The notes: generated by a model from the sequence alone, not told the origin. 64,000 bases of DNA from Arthrobacter luteolus NBRC 107841 (GCF_001552075.1 NZ_BCQM01000002.1:186001-250000), one strand, 5' to 3'; counted from the first letter of the stretch, positions 7,235 through 16,751 are shown. Made by a program: numbers and translations.

Positions 7235-8506
7235 TCACCGTCCCCGCCGGAAGGTCAGGCGCACGACGGCGCCGGCCACAATGGCCATCAACCCCAGGGA
7301 GATGACCAGCAGCGGCAGGGACAGGGCCAGCAGCAGTGCACCGGCCAGCCCCAGCAGGTTCAGCACGCGCGGTGTATACCACCGCCGTGACCGCAGGCTG
7401 AAGGCGGTCACGGCGGTGGCGCCGGCGTAAAGCAGGCCAAAGAAGGCTGCCACCCCCAGCAGGGTGCCGGGCGGAAAAGCCGCCACCAGGACAACGACGA
7501 CGGCGGCTCCCGCGGTGACGCCGGCCCAGTGCGTCTCCGGGCGCCCCTTCAGCGCAGCCCGGGTCCGGCCGAACACCGAGGGCAGCTCGCCTTCTTCCGA
7601 CATGGCCGAGGCGACGCGGGCGCAGCCCGCATTGAGGGCAGAGAGCGCACCCAGCCCGGCGGCGGCCGCGGCGATCAGCACCGCACCGGTGCCAATGCTG
7701 CCGCTGACCTGCGACACCGGACCCAGGACCGGGGCGGCTTCCGCCGCCAGGGCCGGAGCGCCAAAATAGCTCAGCAGTGACTGCCCCACCAGCAGATACA
7801 GGCCCAGGACGACGGCGAGGGCGGCGGGCAGCGCCAGCGGAATGTTGCGTGCGGGGGAGCGGACATGCGGTCCCAGCGACGCGAGATAACCGTAGCCAAT
7901 GAACGCGAAGTAGAGCAGTGCGGCCGACTCCAGGATGCCGGCAAGCCCCGGCTCCGGCAGTGTTGCCAGTTTTACGCTCCCGGGAGGATGGCCGGAATTG
8001 AACGCGGCCACCGCCACGAAGGCCAGCACCGCAATCACGAACGCGACAATAAACCGGGACACCCAGTCGCTGCGGGTGATTCCAAAGATATTCAGCACAG
8101 CGGTCAAGACCACGGCGCCAACCGCCACCGGAACCGCGAAATCCGGCAGCAGATAGGTACCAAGCATCAGGGCGGCAACAGCGGAGGCCGCCAGCCGGGA
8201 ACAGAGGAACACCCAGCCGGTGACAAAGGCGGCCGTGGGACCGAGGAGCAGGCGCGCTGCGCGGGTGCCGCCGTCGTCGTAATTAGCTTGATCCGCATCC
8301 AGGGCGGCACTGACCTGGAAGATCGACACGCCGCACGCATAGGCGACGACGGCCGCGATGAGCAGCGGCACCGCCAGCCCGCCGCCGTCCGCAGCCACAG
8401 CAGCGGGAAAAACCACAAACACCCCGGCGCCAACGATGGATCCGATGCCGGCCATTGTCGCATCGAAGCCGCCAAGGGGCCGGTTCAGGGCAGCGTTGCC
8501 GGACAC
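7235..8506 (-). CDS. APC superfamily amino acid/polyamine permease
   Basis: A 423-residue integral membrane protein with about 12 hydrophobic segments. The N-terminal consensus [22 protein letters not shown] matches the discontinuous helix 1 of APC transporters (G-S-I-V-G-A-G), which binds the amino acid carboxylate. The start is GTG at 8506, preceded by GGAGG; an ATG two bases upstream is out of frame. It ends directly against adenine deaminase and starts about 125 bp from aspS on the other strand. Substrate cannot be deduced; the family exchanges or imports amino acids or amines by proton coupling. Confidence 0.85.
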   Translation of the reverse strand: MSGNAALNRPLGGFDATMAGIGSIVGAGVFVVFPAAVAADGGGLAVPLLIAAVVAYACGVSIFQVSAALDADQANYDDGGTRAARLLLGPTAAFVTGWVFLCSRLAASAVAALMLGTYLLPDFAVPVAVGAVVLTAVLNIFGITRSDWVSRFIVAFVIAVLAFVAVAAFNSGHPPGSVKLATLPEPGLAGILESAALLYFAFIGYGYLASLGPHVRSPARNIPLALPAALAVVLGLYLLVGQSLLSYFGAPALAAEAAPVLGPVSQVSGSIGTGAVLIAAAAAGLGALSALNAGCARVASAMSEEGELPSVFGRTRAALKGRPETHWAGVTAGAAVVVVLVAAFPPGTLLGVAAFFGLLYAGATAVTAFSLRSRRWYTPRVLNLLGLAGALLLALSLPLLVISLGLMAIVAGAVVRLTFRRGR

Positions 8507-8632
8507 TCATCCTCCGATCAGTCTGCCCTTGGCCGGGAACAGAATGGATCACCGGTAAACTCGAAGAAGATCTCTACTCACAATGGGCGGGAACAGGTGT
8601 TTCCGCAAGCAATCAAACTTGAAAGGACTGCT

Positions 8633-10429
8633 GTGCTGCGCACACACGCCCTTGGTTCCCTGAGGGCCGAGCATATTGGACAGACCGTTACCCTGGCCGG
8701 CTGGGTTGCCCGCCGCCGCGACCACGGAGGCGTCGCCTTCCTCGACCTGCGTGACGCCTCCGGCGTGGCCCAGGTGGTTGTCCGGGAAGAAGACGTTTTC
8801 CACGGCCTGCGCAACGAGTACGTCCTGCAGATCACCGGCAAGGTCGAGCGCCGTCCCGAAGGCAACGAGAACCCTGCGCTGGCCACCGGCGAGGTTGAGG
8901 TCATTGCCGACGAGGTTGTTATCCTCAACACCTCCGATCCGCTGCCCTTCCAGATCGACGAGCACGTGGAAGTTGGCGAGGAAGCCCGCCTGAAGCACCG
9001 CTACCTGGACCTGCGCCGCCCGGCTCCGTCCGCGGCACTGCGCCTGCGCTCCGAAGCCAACCGCATTGCCCGCGAGCTGCTGCACGGCGAAGGTTTCGTG
9101 GAGATCGAGACGCCGACCCTGACCCGTTCCACCCCCGAAGGTGCCCGCGACTTCGTGGTGCCGGCCCGCCTGGCGCCCGGTTCCTGGTATGCCCTCCCGC
9201 AGTCGCCGCAGCTCTTCAAGCAGCTGCTCCAGGTCGGCGGGTTCGAGAAGTACTACCAGATTGCCCGCTGCTACCGTGACGAGGACTTCCGCGCCGACCG
9301 GCAGCCGGAGTTCACCCAGCTGGACATCGAAGCCAGCTTCGTCGAGGAAAACGACATCATTGCCCTGGGCGAGGAAATCGTCAAGGCACTCTGGAAGCTG
9401 ATCGGCGTCGAAATCGAAACGCCGATCCGCCGCATGACCTACGCCGATGCCATGGCCCGCTACGGCTCGGACAAGCCGGACCTGCGCTTCGGCCTGGAAC
9501 TGACCGAACTGACGGAGTTCTTCAAGGACACCACTTTCCGCGTATTCCAGGCTCCGTACGTCGGTGCCGTGGTGATGCCCGGCGGTGCCTCGCAGGCCCG
9601 CCGCACGCTGGACGCCTGGCAGGAATGGGCCAAGCAGCGCGGCGCCAAGGGCCTGGCTTACGTGCTGGTCCAGGAGGACGGCACGCTGACCGGTCCGGTC
9701 GCCAAGAACCTGACCGACTTTGAGCGGGAGAACCTCGCTGCGAAGGTTGGCGCCAAGCCCGGCGACTGCATCTTCTTCGCCGCGGGCCAGACCTCCGAAG
9801 CACGTGCCCTGCTCGGCGCGGCCCGCGTCGAAATCGGCCACCGCACCGGCCTGATCGATCCCAAGGACTGGGCTTTCGTCTGGATCGTCGACGCCCCGAT
9901 GTTCGAGCCGGCCGCCGCAGCCGTCGCTGCCGGCGATGTTGCTGCCGGTGAAGGCGAATGGACCGCTGTGCACCACGCGTTCACCTCGCCGAAGCCTGAG
10001 TTCATGGACACCTTCGACAAGGATCCCGGCTCCGCCCTGGCCTACGCCTACGACATTGTCTGCAACGGCAACGAAATCGGTGGCGGCTCCATCCGTATCC
10101 ACCAGCGCGACGTCCAGGAGCGCGTCTTCAAGGTGATGGGCATCTCCGAGGAGACCGCGCAGGAGCAGTTCGGCTTCCTGCTCGAAGGCTTCAAGTACGG
10201 TGCTCCGCCCCACGGCGGAATCGCCTTCGGCTGGGACCGGGTGGTAGCCCTGCTGGCCGGTGCCGACTCCATCCGCGACGTCATTGCCTTCCCGAAGTCC
10301 GGCGGCGGCTACGATCCGCTGACCTCCGCTCCGGCGCCGATCAGCGCCCAGCAGCGCAAGGAAGCCGGCGTCGATTTCAAGCCGGAGAAGAAGCAGGACA
10401 AGCAGCAGGAGAAGCCCGCGGCTGAGTAG
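8633..10429 (+). CDS. aspS: Aspartyl-tRNA synthetase
   Basis: A 598-residue class II synthetase, normal for bacterial-type AspRS. N-terminal OB fold ([20 protein letters not shown], then [19 protein letters not shown]), motif 2 region [15 protein letters not shown], the bacterial insertion (GAD) domain about residues 290-420, and motif 3 [17 protein letters not shown]. The frame stays open far upstream, but conserved sequence begins at GTG 8633, five bases after GAAAGGAC. The C-terminal tail [14 protein letters not shown] is Lys/Gln-rich and probably disordered. Actinobacterial AspRS is often non-discriminating and also charges tRNA-Asn when GatCAB is present; that cannot be judged here. It ends at a strong terminator. 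Confidence 0.97.
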   Translation: MLRTHALGSLRAEHIGQTVTLAGWVARRRDHGGVAFLDLRDASGVAQVVVREEDVFHGLRNEYVLQITGKVERRPEGNENPALATGEVEVIADEVVILNTSDPLPFQIDEHVEVGEEARLKHRYLDLRRPAPSAALRLRSEANRIARELLHGEGFVEIETPTLTRSTPEGARDFVVPARLAPGSWYALPQSPQLFKQLLQVGGFEKYYQIARCYRDEDFRADRQPEFTQLDIEASFVEENDIIALGEEIVKALWKLIGVEIETPIRRMTYADAMARYGSDKPDLRFGLELTELTEFFKDTTFRVFQAPYVGAVVMPGGASQARRTLDAWQEWAKQRGAKGLAYVLVQEDGTLTGPVAKNLTDFERENLAAKVGAKPGDCIFFAAGQTSEARALLGAARVEIGHRTGLIDPKDWAFVWIVDAPMFEPAAAAVAAGDVAAGEGEWTAVHHAFTSPKPEFMDTFDKDPGSALAYAYDIVCNGNEIGGGSIRIHQRDVQERVFKVMGISEETAQEQFGFLLEGFKYGAPPHGGIAFGWDRVVALLAGADSIRDVIAFPKSGGGYDPLTSAPAPISAQQRKEAGVDFKPEKKQDKQQEKPAAE

Positions 10430-10444
10430 CAGCAGCAGCAGTTG

Positions 10445-10476
10445 AAAGCCCGGCCGTCAAAAAACGGCCGGGCTTT
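10445..10476. terminator. Bidirectional terminator between aspS and phzF-like gene 1
   Basis: A perfect 13-bp stem pairs AAAGCCCGGCCGT (10445-10457) with ACGGCCGGGCTTT (10464-10476) around a six-base A-rich loop. The T run on one side and A run on the other let it work for both convergent genes. Confidence 0.85.
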
Positions 10477-10499
10477 CTGCTGTCCGGATAGCCCCGGAA

Positions 10500-11363
10500 C
10501 TAGAGGGTGACGGTCCCGGAAATCCGGGTCCTGCAGTCGCCTCCGACCCAGACATCGGTTCCATCGGAGCGTACATGGACCCGGCCGGCCCGCCCCAGCA
10601 CGGTTCCCTGGGAAGCCACATAAGATTCCGGCGCCCGCCCGGAGGAGATCAGCCACTGCGCGGCTCCCGCATTGAAGCTCCCGGTGACCGGATCCTCAAC
10701 CGGAATGTCCCCGGGGATGAACGTGCGCACCTCGAAGTCCACGGATCCGCCTCCGGAATAAGGACCGAGGATTCCAATCTCGAGCCCCGCCATCGCCTGG
10801 TAGTTGGGGCGGACGGCAAGGACTTCCTCCGCGGATCCGAGCAGCACGCCGATCCATTCCGGGCCGTTCACCAGCCACGAGGCATCCACCAGCGCTGCAC
10901 GGGGAAGATCCAGGGCAGCCGCTATCTGCTGCATCTGCGTTTCCGCGACCGGCCCGTACCTCGTCAGCGGAGGCGCTGCGAAAGCGAGGCGTCCCCCGTG
11001 ATTCTGCAGCCGGACGAGTCCGGCAGCGCACTCCTGGACGATACCTCCCGCGCCGGCCGGGGTGCCGCCGGCTTCGAGCCAGGCATGTGCAGAGCCGAGC
11101 GTGGGATGACCGGCGAACGGCAGTTCCCCATCCGGGGTGTAGATCCGCACGCCGTAGTCAGCGGCGGGATCGGCCGGCGGGACAAGGAAGGTGGTTTCGG
11201 ACAGGTTGGTCCAGGTGGCGAACTGCTGCATCTGCTGATCGGTCAGCCCTCCGGCGTTGTGGACAACGGCCAGCGGGATGCCGCGGAAAGGCTGCGGGCT
11301 GAAGACATCGACTTGCCGGAATGGCCGGGGGACTGCTGCGGAGAGCGGTATTTCCTGTTTCAC
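10500..11363 (-). CDS. PhzF family isomerase-like protein (copy 1)
   Basis: A 287-residue protein of the PhzF/diaminopimelate-epimerase fold. The N-terminal pattern FRQVDVFSPQPFRGIPLAVVHNA and the catalytic segment TWTNLSETTFLVPP, with the conserved Glu of PhzF, are clear; ELPFAGHPTLGSAHAW, VRTFIPGDIPVEDPVTGSFNAGAAQWL and the C-terminal RAGRVHV complete the family signature. No other phenazine genes are present, so the substrate is unknown, as for most PhzF relatives. The start is GTG at 11363: a TAACCT -10 lies exactly six bases upstream, implying a leaderless message. A second PhzF gene starts about 4.4 kb away. Confidence 0.9.
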   Translation of the reverse strand: MKQEIPLSAAVPRPFRQVDVFSPQPFRGIPLAVVHNAGGLTDQQMQQFATWTNLSETTFLVPPADPAADYGVRIYTPDGELPFAGHPTLGSAHAWLEAGGTPAGAGGIVQECAAGLVRLQNHGGRLAFAAPPLTRYGPVAETQMQQIAAALDLPRAALVDASWLVNGPEWIGVLLGSAEEVLAVRPNYQAMAGLEIGILGPYSGGGSVDFEVRTFIPGDIPVEDPVTGSFNAGAAQWLISSGRAPESYVASQGTVLGRAGRVHVRSDGTDVWVGGDCRTRISGTVTL

Positions 11364-11369
11364 TGTGGC

Positions 11370-11375
11370 AGGTTA
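11370..11375 (-). promoter_or_regulatory. -10 box of phzF-like gene 1 (leaderless)
   Basis: TAACCT on the minus strand, six bases (GCCACA) before the GTG start at 11363. No Shine-Dalgarno sequence lies between. No clear -35. Confidence 0.45.
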
Positions 11376-11577
11376 TCAGCGGCTGGCGTTTCCGGTCCCA
11401 GGCGGGCTTTCCCGGTGTCAATGTTGGCCAGGTTCCATCACCGGATATAAGAAGCATGCTTGCGGTTTATCGGCTGAAGATTAGTTTGCGGAATCGCGTG
11501 CGGGTTTGGCCGTTCGCTATTCCAGCGGAGGAATGACGGCCATAGGGTTTTAAAGGCGATTATTTTCTGCCAGCACC

Positions 11578-11591
11578 TGACAAATATGTCA
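11578..11591. promoter_or_regulatory. Inverted repeat TGACA-N4-TGTCA upstream of the M66 protease
   Basis: A perfect 5-bp dyad with a four-base AATA spacer, 36 bp before the chosen start codon. The surrounding 11364-11627 interval holds no gene and is AT-richer than its neighbours (TTTTAAAG at 11549-11556). It could be an operator for a regulator encoded elsewhere. Confidence 0.35.
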
Positions 11592-11627
11592 CATCGCCGA
11601 TTCACCGCAGGCCGACGAGGAACACGA

Positions 11628-14600
11628 ATGCAGCGTCAAGATCCGCGCAACAAGAACCGCAACAAGAAGCGCTACAAGAAATCCGGCAAAAAATCCGGCA
11701 GCAGCCACAAACACCCGCTGGCGGCCCGGCTCACCACCGTATCGCTGGGGACGGCCCTGGTCCTGGGGCTCACGGGCTTTACGACGGAGGTACCCCGGAC
11801 CGGAGAAGGCGGTGCCGCGACATTGGCAGCGGAACCAGCGTCTTCCGTGCTTCCGCTGGACATCCCGGGATTCTACGACACCACGGCGTCGGGGGCGCAG
11901 CGGCAGCTCCGCAACGACCTCACCGGAAATCTCGAAGGCCAGGTGCAGTTTGCCCAGAGCCATACAATCAACGCAAAGGGAAACGCTGCGGCGAAAATGC
12001 CGTCCCTGGTCGCCGAAAGGGCTGCACTGGTTCTCTTCTCACCGCTTTCCGGAGCCACACGCGTAAGTGTCACGGCTACGGTCAACGGCACCGCGCAGGG
12101 GACACTGGAGCTGGCGGCGCCGGCGGATATTCCCCGCTCAGATATGAGCATTACCAATAACAGGCCGGACATCGCATATTCCTCGACGGCCTGGACAGCT
12201 GAGCTGCCGTGGAATTGGATGAAACCGGGCCTGGAACTGACGTTCACAACGGATACGGGCAGCGGCGTCCTCGCACGGAACGGGATTGAATTTGCGGCCC
12301 CGGCCGAAATGATCATCAGCTCCATCCAGCTCGGCATGCTTACCGACTATCCCAAGACCGACGGTCACTACATGTTCAACGAGCCGGAGAAATCGGGCGC
12401 CGACTATTTCCAGACCATTCCTGTCTCCAAACTGACGATGGCCATCTACGAGCCGGTGCGCCTGGACAAAGTGATTGTTGGCTCCGGGGTGATCTACGAC
12501 CAGAAGAGCGCCGTCAACGGCGACGTCTACTCGGGCGACATGCGCGAAAGCGTTGGCAAGGCGCAGGTGAGCACCGGCATCAACCTCGCGAACTTCGGCA
12601 CCACCAGCGGGCCGATGGACCAAAAGCAGCCGGGCACCTTCAACCAGCGGATCATCCATCACTCCGCCGGAAACTACGCCAACGGGGTGCAGTCCCACGG
12701 CCTCAGCGGCGGCAACGGCATGGCGACCCTGTATGACTCGGTGGGGAACGAACTCAGCCACGAACTCGGGCACTCCTACGGGCTGGGGCACTACCCCGGC
12801 ATCGACACCTCCAAGCAGGGCGACGAGCGGGTCATTAACGCCAGCCACCACAGCGAGAGCGGCTGGGGCTACATCGCCTACCGGGACCGGATGCGTTCCA
12901 ACCTCTCCGCAAACACGGCCTTTACCGCGGCCGGCTTCGATCTGAGCGCCGGAAACTTCACCCAGAACTATCAGGGCATCTACAACTACCACCGGGACAC
13001 CATGTCCGGAGGCAGCAATTCGAGCACCCTCTCCCGTTACACACACCTCACCGGCTACAGCGCCGAGATTGCCCAGCGTTCCTTCCGCACGGTGGTGCCG
13101 GATCTGGACTATCCGAGCGGCTACCGCGACTGGGATTCCGCAGCCGGCGGATACGTCGATGCAAAGGTGAAGACGCCTGCCTTCTCGGCCCCCCGGCCCT
13201 CCGAGGTCGGTGTGCCGGTGTACACCCTGCTTGGCGGGTACAACCCCGCAGTGCCAGAGCAGACAGTGCTCTACCCGGCCTTCCGCAGCAACTACGGAAA
13301 CGTCTTCGACCTCCCGCAGGCAGACACCACGGCCACGGACTCCACCCGCAGGTGCTGGATGGAAATCAGCTTCCAGGACGGACGGGTGGACAAAACCGCG
13401 CTGCTGGCCACCAACGGGGTGAAGCAGTTCAACATCAACCTGTCCCACGCGGACAAACCAACCGGTGCCTCCATCCACTGCCGGGTGAACGGCACAACCA
13501 CGAAGCTTGGCAACTCCATCACCATCGCCTCAGACCAGGAGCCGCTGCGGCCCGCCGTCGTCATTGGCCAGGACGCAGGCTACGAAGCCCTGCGCGCCGT
13601 CGAACTTCCGGAGCTTGAGGCGAAGCTCCAGGCCGCCGCCAACCAGGCGGTACCGCTGCTGGACACGGACGGCACGGTCCTGCTGGAGAGCTGGAAAGAC
13701 GATCTGAGCGGCCTCACGCCGGTAGCCCAGGGTGTGGCAGCAGCTGTCCAGAAGCAGTCGGCCGCAGCTGCCTCGGTCGATGCTTTCATCCAGCGCAATC
13801 AGGCAAAGCTCGACGCCCAGGACCCGGCCGCCACAGCGGAGCTGTTCACCCTGATGTCTTCCCTCGGACTGGTGGAGAGTCCCACGCAGGTGCTTCCTGC
13901 CGGTGGCCGGCTGCTGGTCGACGGCGGGCATTGCCTGGTGCTGGGTGCGGACCTCGGCGTCACAGTCCCGCAGGACAAAACCCTCTGTGCAGACACTGCC
14001 GCCCAGCGCTGGGTGATGGACGCACGCGGGGCGGTTCACAGCGAAGAGCGTCCGGACCTGTGCCTGATTCCCGGTACACCGGTGAAGACGGCGGCGTGCG
14101 CCACGACCGCAGCGTCCCAGGTGTGGATCGCCGAGGCCGACGGACACCTGAAGAGTGCGGTGTCCAACTACCTCGACTTCTACCGTCACCAGGGAATCGC
14201 CGGCATGTACGGCCGGACGTCCGGAGCCAATCAGATCTGGCAGGGACTGGCCGCCTCGCAGAACCCGGGAATGGCAACGCTGAAGGCCAGCAGCATTGCC
14301 ACCCTCTCCGGGCTGAATTTCGCCACTGCCGCGATCGACACGTTTATCCAGGACAATCAGGCAAAGCTCGATGCGAAGGACGCGGCAACCACGGCGGAAC
14401 TCGCCGCCCTGATGTCCTCAAACGGCTTCACGGAAAGTTCCACCCGGATACTGCCGGCTGGAAGCCGGCTGCTCGTCAACAACGGCCACTGCCTGGTGCT
14501 GGGCGGAAACCTCAGCGTTACTGTCCCGAAAAACAAGGCACTGTGCGCTGACACCGCGGCCCAGCGCTGGTTTATGGATACCCGCGGGGCGGTCCACAGC

Positions 14601-14888
14601 GAAGCACGGCCCGATATGTGCCTGGTGCCCGGCACCCCGGCCAAGGTCGCTGCCTGCTCTGCCGGCGAAGCAAACCAGGAGTGGCTCCCCGAAGCAGACG
14701 GACATCTCAAGAGCGCGGTTTCGAGTTACCTCGACTTCTACCGGGACGAGGGAATCGTGGGGATGTATTCGAAGAACGCCGGAGCGAACCAGATCTGGAC
14801 CGGACTCACAACATCCGCCAACCCGGGGATGGCCAGCCTGAAAGCCGGCAGCATCGCGACGCTGTTCAGCCTTGGACTGGACGCGTAG
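11628..14888 (+). CDS. Secreted M66 (StcE-like) zinc metalloprotease with duplicated C-terminal modules
   Basis: A 1086-residue exported protein. A long basic N region (KNRNKKRYKKSGKKSG) precedes a hydrophobic segment near residues 35-55, giving a signal peptide or anchor. The catalytic motif HELGHSYGLGH (about residues 378-388) is the HExxHxxGxxH zinc site of metzincins, and the surroundings (PVSKLTMAIYEP, GVQSHGLSGGNGMATLYDS) resemble peptidase family M66, whose member StcE cleaves mucin-type glycoproteins. After about residue 715 a 186-residue module occurs twice in tandem; each contains CLVLG, CADTAAQRW and lectin-like Cys pairs, so a binding role is likely. ATG 11628 has GAGGAA seven bases upstream; ATG 11586 has none. 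Host target unknown. Confidence 0.85.
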   Translation: MQRQDPRNKNRNKKRYKKSGKKSGSSHKHPLAARLTTVSLGTALVLGLTGFTTEVPRTGEGGAATLAAEPASSVLPLDIPGFYDTTASGAQRQLRNDLTGNLEGQVQFAQSHTINAKGNAAAKMPSLVAERAALVLFSPLSGATRVSVTATVNGTAQGTLELAAPADIPRSDMSITNNRPDIAYSSTAWTAELPWNWMKPGLELTFTTDTGSGVLARNGIEFAAPAEMIISSIQLGMLTDYPKTDGHYMFNEPEKSGADYFQTIPVSKLTMAIYEPVRLDKVIVGSGVIYDQKSAVNGDVYSGDMRESVGKAQVSTGINLANFGTTSGPMDQKQPGTFNQRIIHHSAGNYANGVQSHGLSGGNGMATLYDSVGNELSHELGHSYGLGHYPGIDTSKQGDERVINASHHSESGWGYIAYRDRMRSNLSANTAFTAAGFDLSAGNFTQNYQGIYNYHRDTMSGGSNSSTLSRYTHLTGYSAEIAQRSFRTVVPDLDYPSGYRDWDSAAGGYVDAKVKTPAFSAPRPSEVGVPVYTLLGGYNPAVPEQTVLYPAFRSNYGNVFDLPQADTTATDSTRRCWMEISFQDGRVDKTALLATNGVKQFNINLSHADKPTGASIHCRVNGTTTKLGNSITIASDQEPLRPAVVIGQDAGYEALRAVELPELEAKLQAAANQAVPLLDTDGTVLLESWKDDLSGLTPVAQGVAAAVQKQSAAAASVDAFIQRNQAKLDAQDPAATAELFTLMSSLGLVESPTQVLPAGGRLLVDGGHCLVLGADLGVTVPQDKTLCADTAAQRWVMDARGAVHSEERPDLCLIPGTPVKTAACATTAASQVWIAEADGHLKSAVSNYLDFYRHQGIAGMYGRTSGANQIWQGLAASQNPGMATLKASSIATLSGLNFATAAIDTFIQDNQAKLDAKDAATTAELAALMSSNGFTESSTRILPAGSRLLVNNGHCLVLGGNLSVTVPKNKALCADTAAQRWFMDTRGAVHSEARPDMCLVPGTPAKVAACSAGEANQEWLPEADGHLKSAVSSYLDFYRDEGIVGMYSKNAGANQIWTGLTTSANPGMASLKAGSIATLFSLGLDA
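13767..14873 (+). repeat. 558-bp intragenic tandem duplication in the M66 protease gene
   Basis: Two consecutive in-frame copies with a period of 558 bp (186 codons): copy 1 from about 13767, copy 2 from about 14325. The spacing was measured on the shared string CAATCAGGCAAAGCTCGA, at 13796 and 14354. Both copies encode the same order of elements: NQAKLDA, LPAG.RLLV, GHCLVLG, CADTAAQRW, GAVHSE.RPD.CL, DGHLKSAVS.YLDFYR and NPGMA.LKA.SIATL. The copies have diverged at many positions. Confidence 0.9.
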
Positions 14889-14927
14889 CTCGGCAGCAGG
14901 GATTTAGCAGCAGGGATCCAGCACCGG

Positions 14928-14974
14928 AAAGGGTGCACACCCCGGGCCATTTCAGCCCGGGGTGTGCACCCTTT
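14928..14974. terminator. Strong terminator after the M66 protease gene
   Basis: A perfect 20-bp stem (14928-14947 with 14955-14974) closes a CATTTCA loop and is followed by a short T run. AAAGGG and CCCTTT at its ends make it usable in both directions, serving the convergent flavin reductase gene. Confidence 0.9.
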
Positions 14975-15009
14975 TCCTTGGTACTGAGTCCGGCGGCTGC
15001 CTGTCCCGG

Positions 15010-15513
15010 TCAGGCGAACTCAGGAACCGCCAGATTACGGAACGCTGAACCGTGGAACACCAGCGGTTCATGGGCGTCCTCGTGGGTGGAATAGCCGTGG
15101 ACCCGCAGGAGCACCACGGCGTGGTCTCCGGCCGGCACCTCATTTTCGATCGAGCAGTCGAGCCACAGGGCGGCTTCGTCCAGGAACAGTGCGCCCTCAG
15201 CTTCGTGCAGTTCGAGGCCGGCGAACCGGTCGCCGTCGCGGGAGGCAATCTGGCGGCAGACGCCGTCGTGCCCTGTCCCGAGGACGGACACACCGATCCG
15301 CTGCGCGGCGCGCAGCACCGGCCAGGTCCGCGAGGTGTTCTGGACCGCGAACATCACCAGCGGCGGCTCCATGGAGACCCCCACGGTGAAGGACGACGCG
15401 ACGATGCCCTGCGGTGCGCCGTCAATATCGGCGCACAGGGCCGCGATTCCGGAAGGGAAACGGCCAAACGCGCGGCGGAGGGCAGTGGGCTGCAGATCGG
15501 TTTCAAGGGCCAT
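15010..15513 (-). CDS. Flavin reductase family protein (FMN-binding split barrel)
   Basis: A 167-residue protein of the HpaC/flavin reductase-like family, which supplies reduced flavin to monooxygenases. ALRRAFGRFPSGIAALCA, GIVASSFTVGVSMEPPLVMFAVQNTSRTWPVLR and GVSVLG are the standard conserved blocks; GDHAVVLLRVHGYS, then PLVFHGSAFRNL closes the barrel. ATG 15513 is chosen since it has AGAGGAAG upstream; the frame extends 26 codons further without conserved residues. No partner oxygenase is adjacent, so the physiological substrate is unknown. Confidence 0.88.
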   Translation of the reverse strand: MALETDLQPTALRRAFGRFPSGIAALCADIDGAPQGIVASSFTVGVSMEPPLVMFAVQNTSRTWPVLRAAQRIGVSVLGTGHDGVCRQIASRDGDRFAGLELHEAEGALFLDEAALWLDCSIENEVPAGDHAVVLLRVHGYSTHEDAHEPLVFHGSAFRNLAVPEFA

Positions 15514-15796
15514 GGGACTTCCTCTGCCTGATGCGCCCGCTGCCCGGAAGGCAGCACGGGGACGCTGTACTTGCCGCACCGGGAGATCCACCGGGACGGC
15601 CGAATCGTCACCTGGAGCACCCCGCTATGGCGAGAGGGTTGCCGTCCAACCGGCCAGGGCCTGTGGCTGGAACTCTTGATTCTGCCCATCAATCTAGGGG
15701 CGGGGCAGGGGCGGGCGCAAACCCGTGTCACACGCAGTGGCGGATCCGCAACACTTCGTAACCGCCGGGCTGCCAGCCTGCTGCCGGGGGAGCCAC
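15514..15796. other. Intergenic region between divergent flavin reductase and phzF-like gene 2
   Basis: About 280 bp without a supportable gene. The only clear signals are the ribosome-binding site of the flavin reductase gene at one edge and the -10 box of the phzF-like gene at the other. Confidence 0.5.
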
Positions 15797-15802
15797 TAAA
15801 GT
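15797..15802 (+). promoter_or_regulatory. -10 box of phzF-like gene 2 (leaderless)
   Basis: TAAAGT followed by six bases (GTCCGC) and the ATG at 15809. No Shine-Dalgarno sequence lies in the gap. Confidence 0.45.
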
Positions 15803-15808
15803 GTCCGC

Positions 15809-16645
15809 ATGAGACAACGCTGGTTCAAGCAGGTAGACGTCTTTGGCAGCCGCCCCTTTCAGGGCAATCCGCTGGCGGTGGTGCTGGACGGGGACGGCCT
15901 TGACGATGAAGCCATGCTCCAGTTCGCGCGCTGGACAAATCTCTCGGAGACGACGTTCGTGCTCCCGGCCACGCAGGAGGAAGCCGACTACCGGGTCCGG
16001 ATCTTCACGCCGGGGGGAGAGATTCCGTTCGCGGGCCATCCAACACTCGGCACCTGCCATGCGTGGACCGAGGCCGGGAATACCCCGGTACGGCCGGGGC
16101 TGGTGATCCAGGAGTGCGGAATCGGCCTGGTGCCGCTGCGGGTCAATGCCGGGCTGGCCGCGTTCGCTGCGCCGAGGCTCATCCGGACCGGGCCCGTGGA
16201 GGAGGACATCCTTGCCCGGGTCACCGCTGCACTGGGGCTCACCCCGAACCAGGTGGACGGCCACCAGTGGGTGGACAACGGCCCGGGGTGGCTGGGGCTG
16301 CTGCTGCCCGACGCGGAGACAGTGCTTTCGCTGCGCCCGGACCACGCCGCGCTCGGCAACCTGCGGGTCGGTGTGATCGGCCCGCAGCCCGAAACCGCTG
16401 AAACCGACTTCGAGGTGCGCGCCTTCGCCCCCGGCCTTGGCGTCTCCGAGGACCCGGTAACCGGCAGCCTGAACGCCGGCCTGGCCCAGTGGCTGATCGG
16501 TGAAGGCCTGGCCGGGGAACGCTACACGGTTACGCAGGGCACCGCAGTGCACCGTTCCGGCCTGGTCCGGGTCTTTATGCGGGAGGGCCGCATCTGGGTG
16601 GGTGGAGAGTCCGTAACCTGCATCGACGGTTCGGTTTCGCTCTAA
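15809..16645 (+). CDS. PhzF family isomerase-like protein (copy 2)
   Basis: A 278-residue paralogue of the gene at 10500-11363. It has the same landmarks in the same order: FKQVDVFGSRPFQGNPLAVV, the catalytic-Glu segment RWTNLSETTFVLPA, EIPFAGHPTLGTCHAW, VSEDPVTGSLNAGLAQWL and GLVRVFMREGRIWVGGESV. The NPLAVV motif is canonical here, whereas copy 1 has IPLAVV. The family catalyses proton-transfer isomerisations on varied small molecules; no pathway context narrows the substrate. The ATG at 15809 is supported by the -10 box six bases upstream. It is probably transcribed alone. Confidence 0.9.
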   Translation: MRQRWFKQVDVFGSRPFQGNPLAVVLDGDGLDDEAMLQFARWTNLSETTFVLPATQEEADYRVRIFTPGGEIPFAGHPTLGTCHAWTEAGNTPVRPGLVIQECGIGLVPLRVNAGLAAFAAPRLIRTGPVEEDILARVTAALGLTPNQVDGHQWVDNGPGWLGLLLPDAETVLSLRPDHAALGNLRVGVIGPQPETAETDFEVRAFAPGLGVSEDPVTGSLNAGLAQWLIGEGLAGERYTVTQGTAVHRSGLVRVFMREGRIWVGGESVTCIDGSVSL

Positions 16646-16739
16646 CCCGCGGGTTTCCTTCCAGTCCCTGAACTCCGCTGGCCGCCTGGGACTGCATCCG
16701 CCGGGGACCGCTGGTCCGCAGAGAGGGAGAGCGCGCGGG

Positions 16740-16745
16740 TAGCCT
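16740..16745 (+). promoter_or_regulatory. -10 box of rarA (leaderless)
   Basis: TAGCCT, then six bases (TGGGAT), then the GTG start at 16752. No Shine-Dalgarno sequence within the gap. Confidence 0.45.
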
Positions 16746-16751
16746 TGGGAT

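Noticed and set aside
8511-8632. Promoter or attenuator upstream of aspS
   Set aside because: TAAACT at 8556-8561 could be a -10, but no -35 at proper spacing, no Asp-rich short ORF and no terminator hairpin were found, so nothing firm can be annotated beyond the ribosome-binding site.
12138-13478. 446-codon minus-strand frame opposite the M66 protease
   Set aside because: No domain, His/Val/Gly-rich shadow composition, and the protease frame carries the zinc motif.
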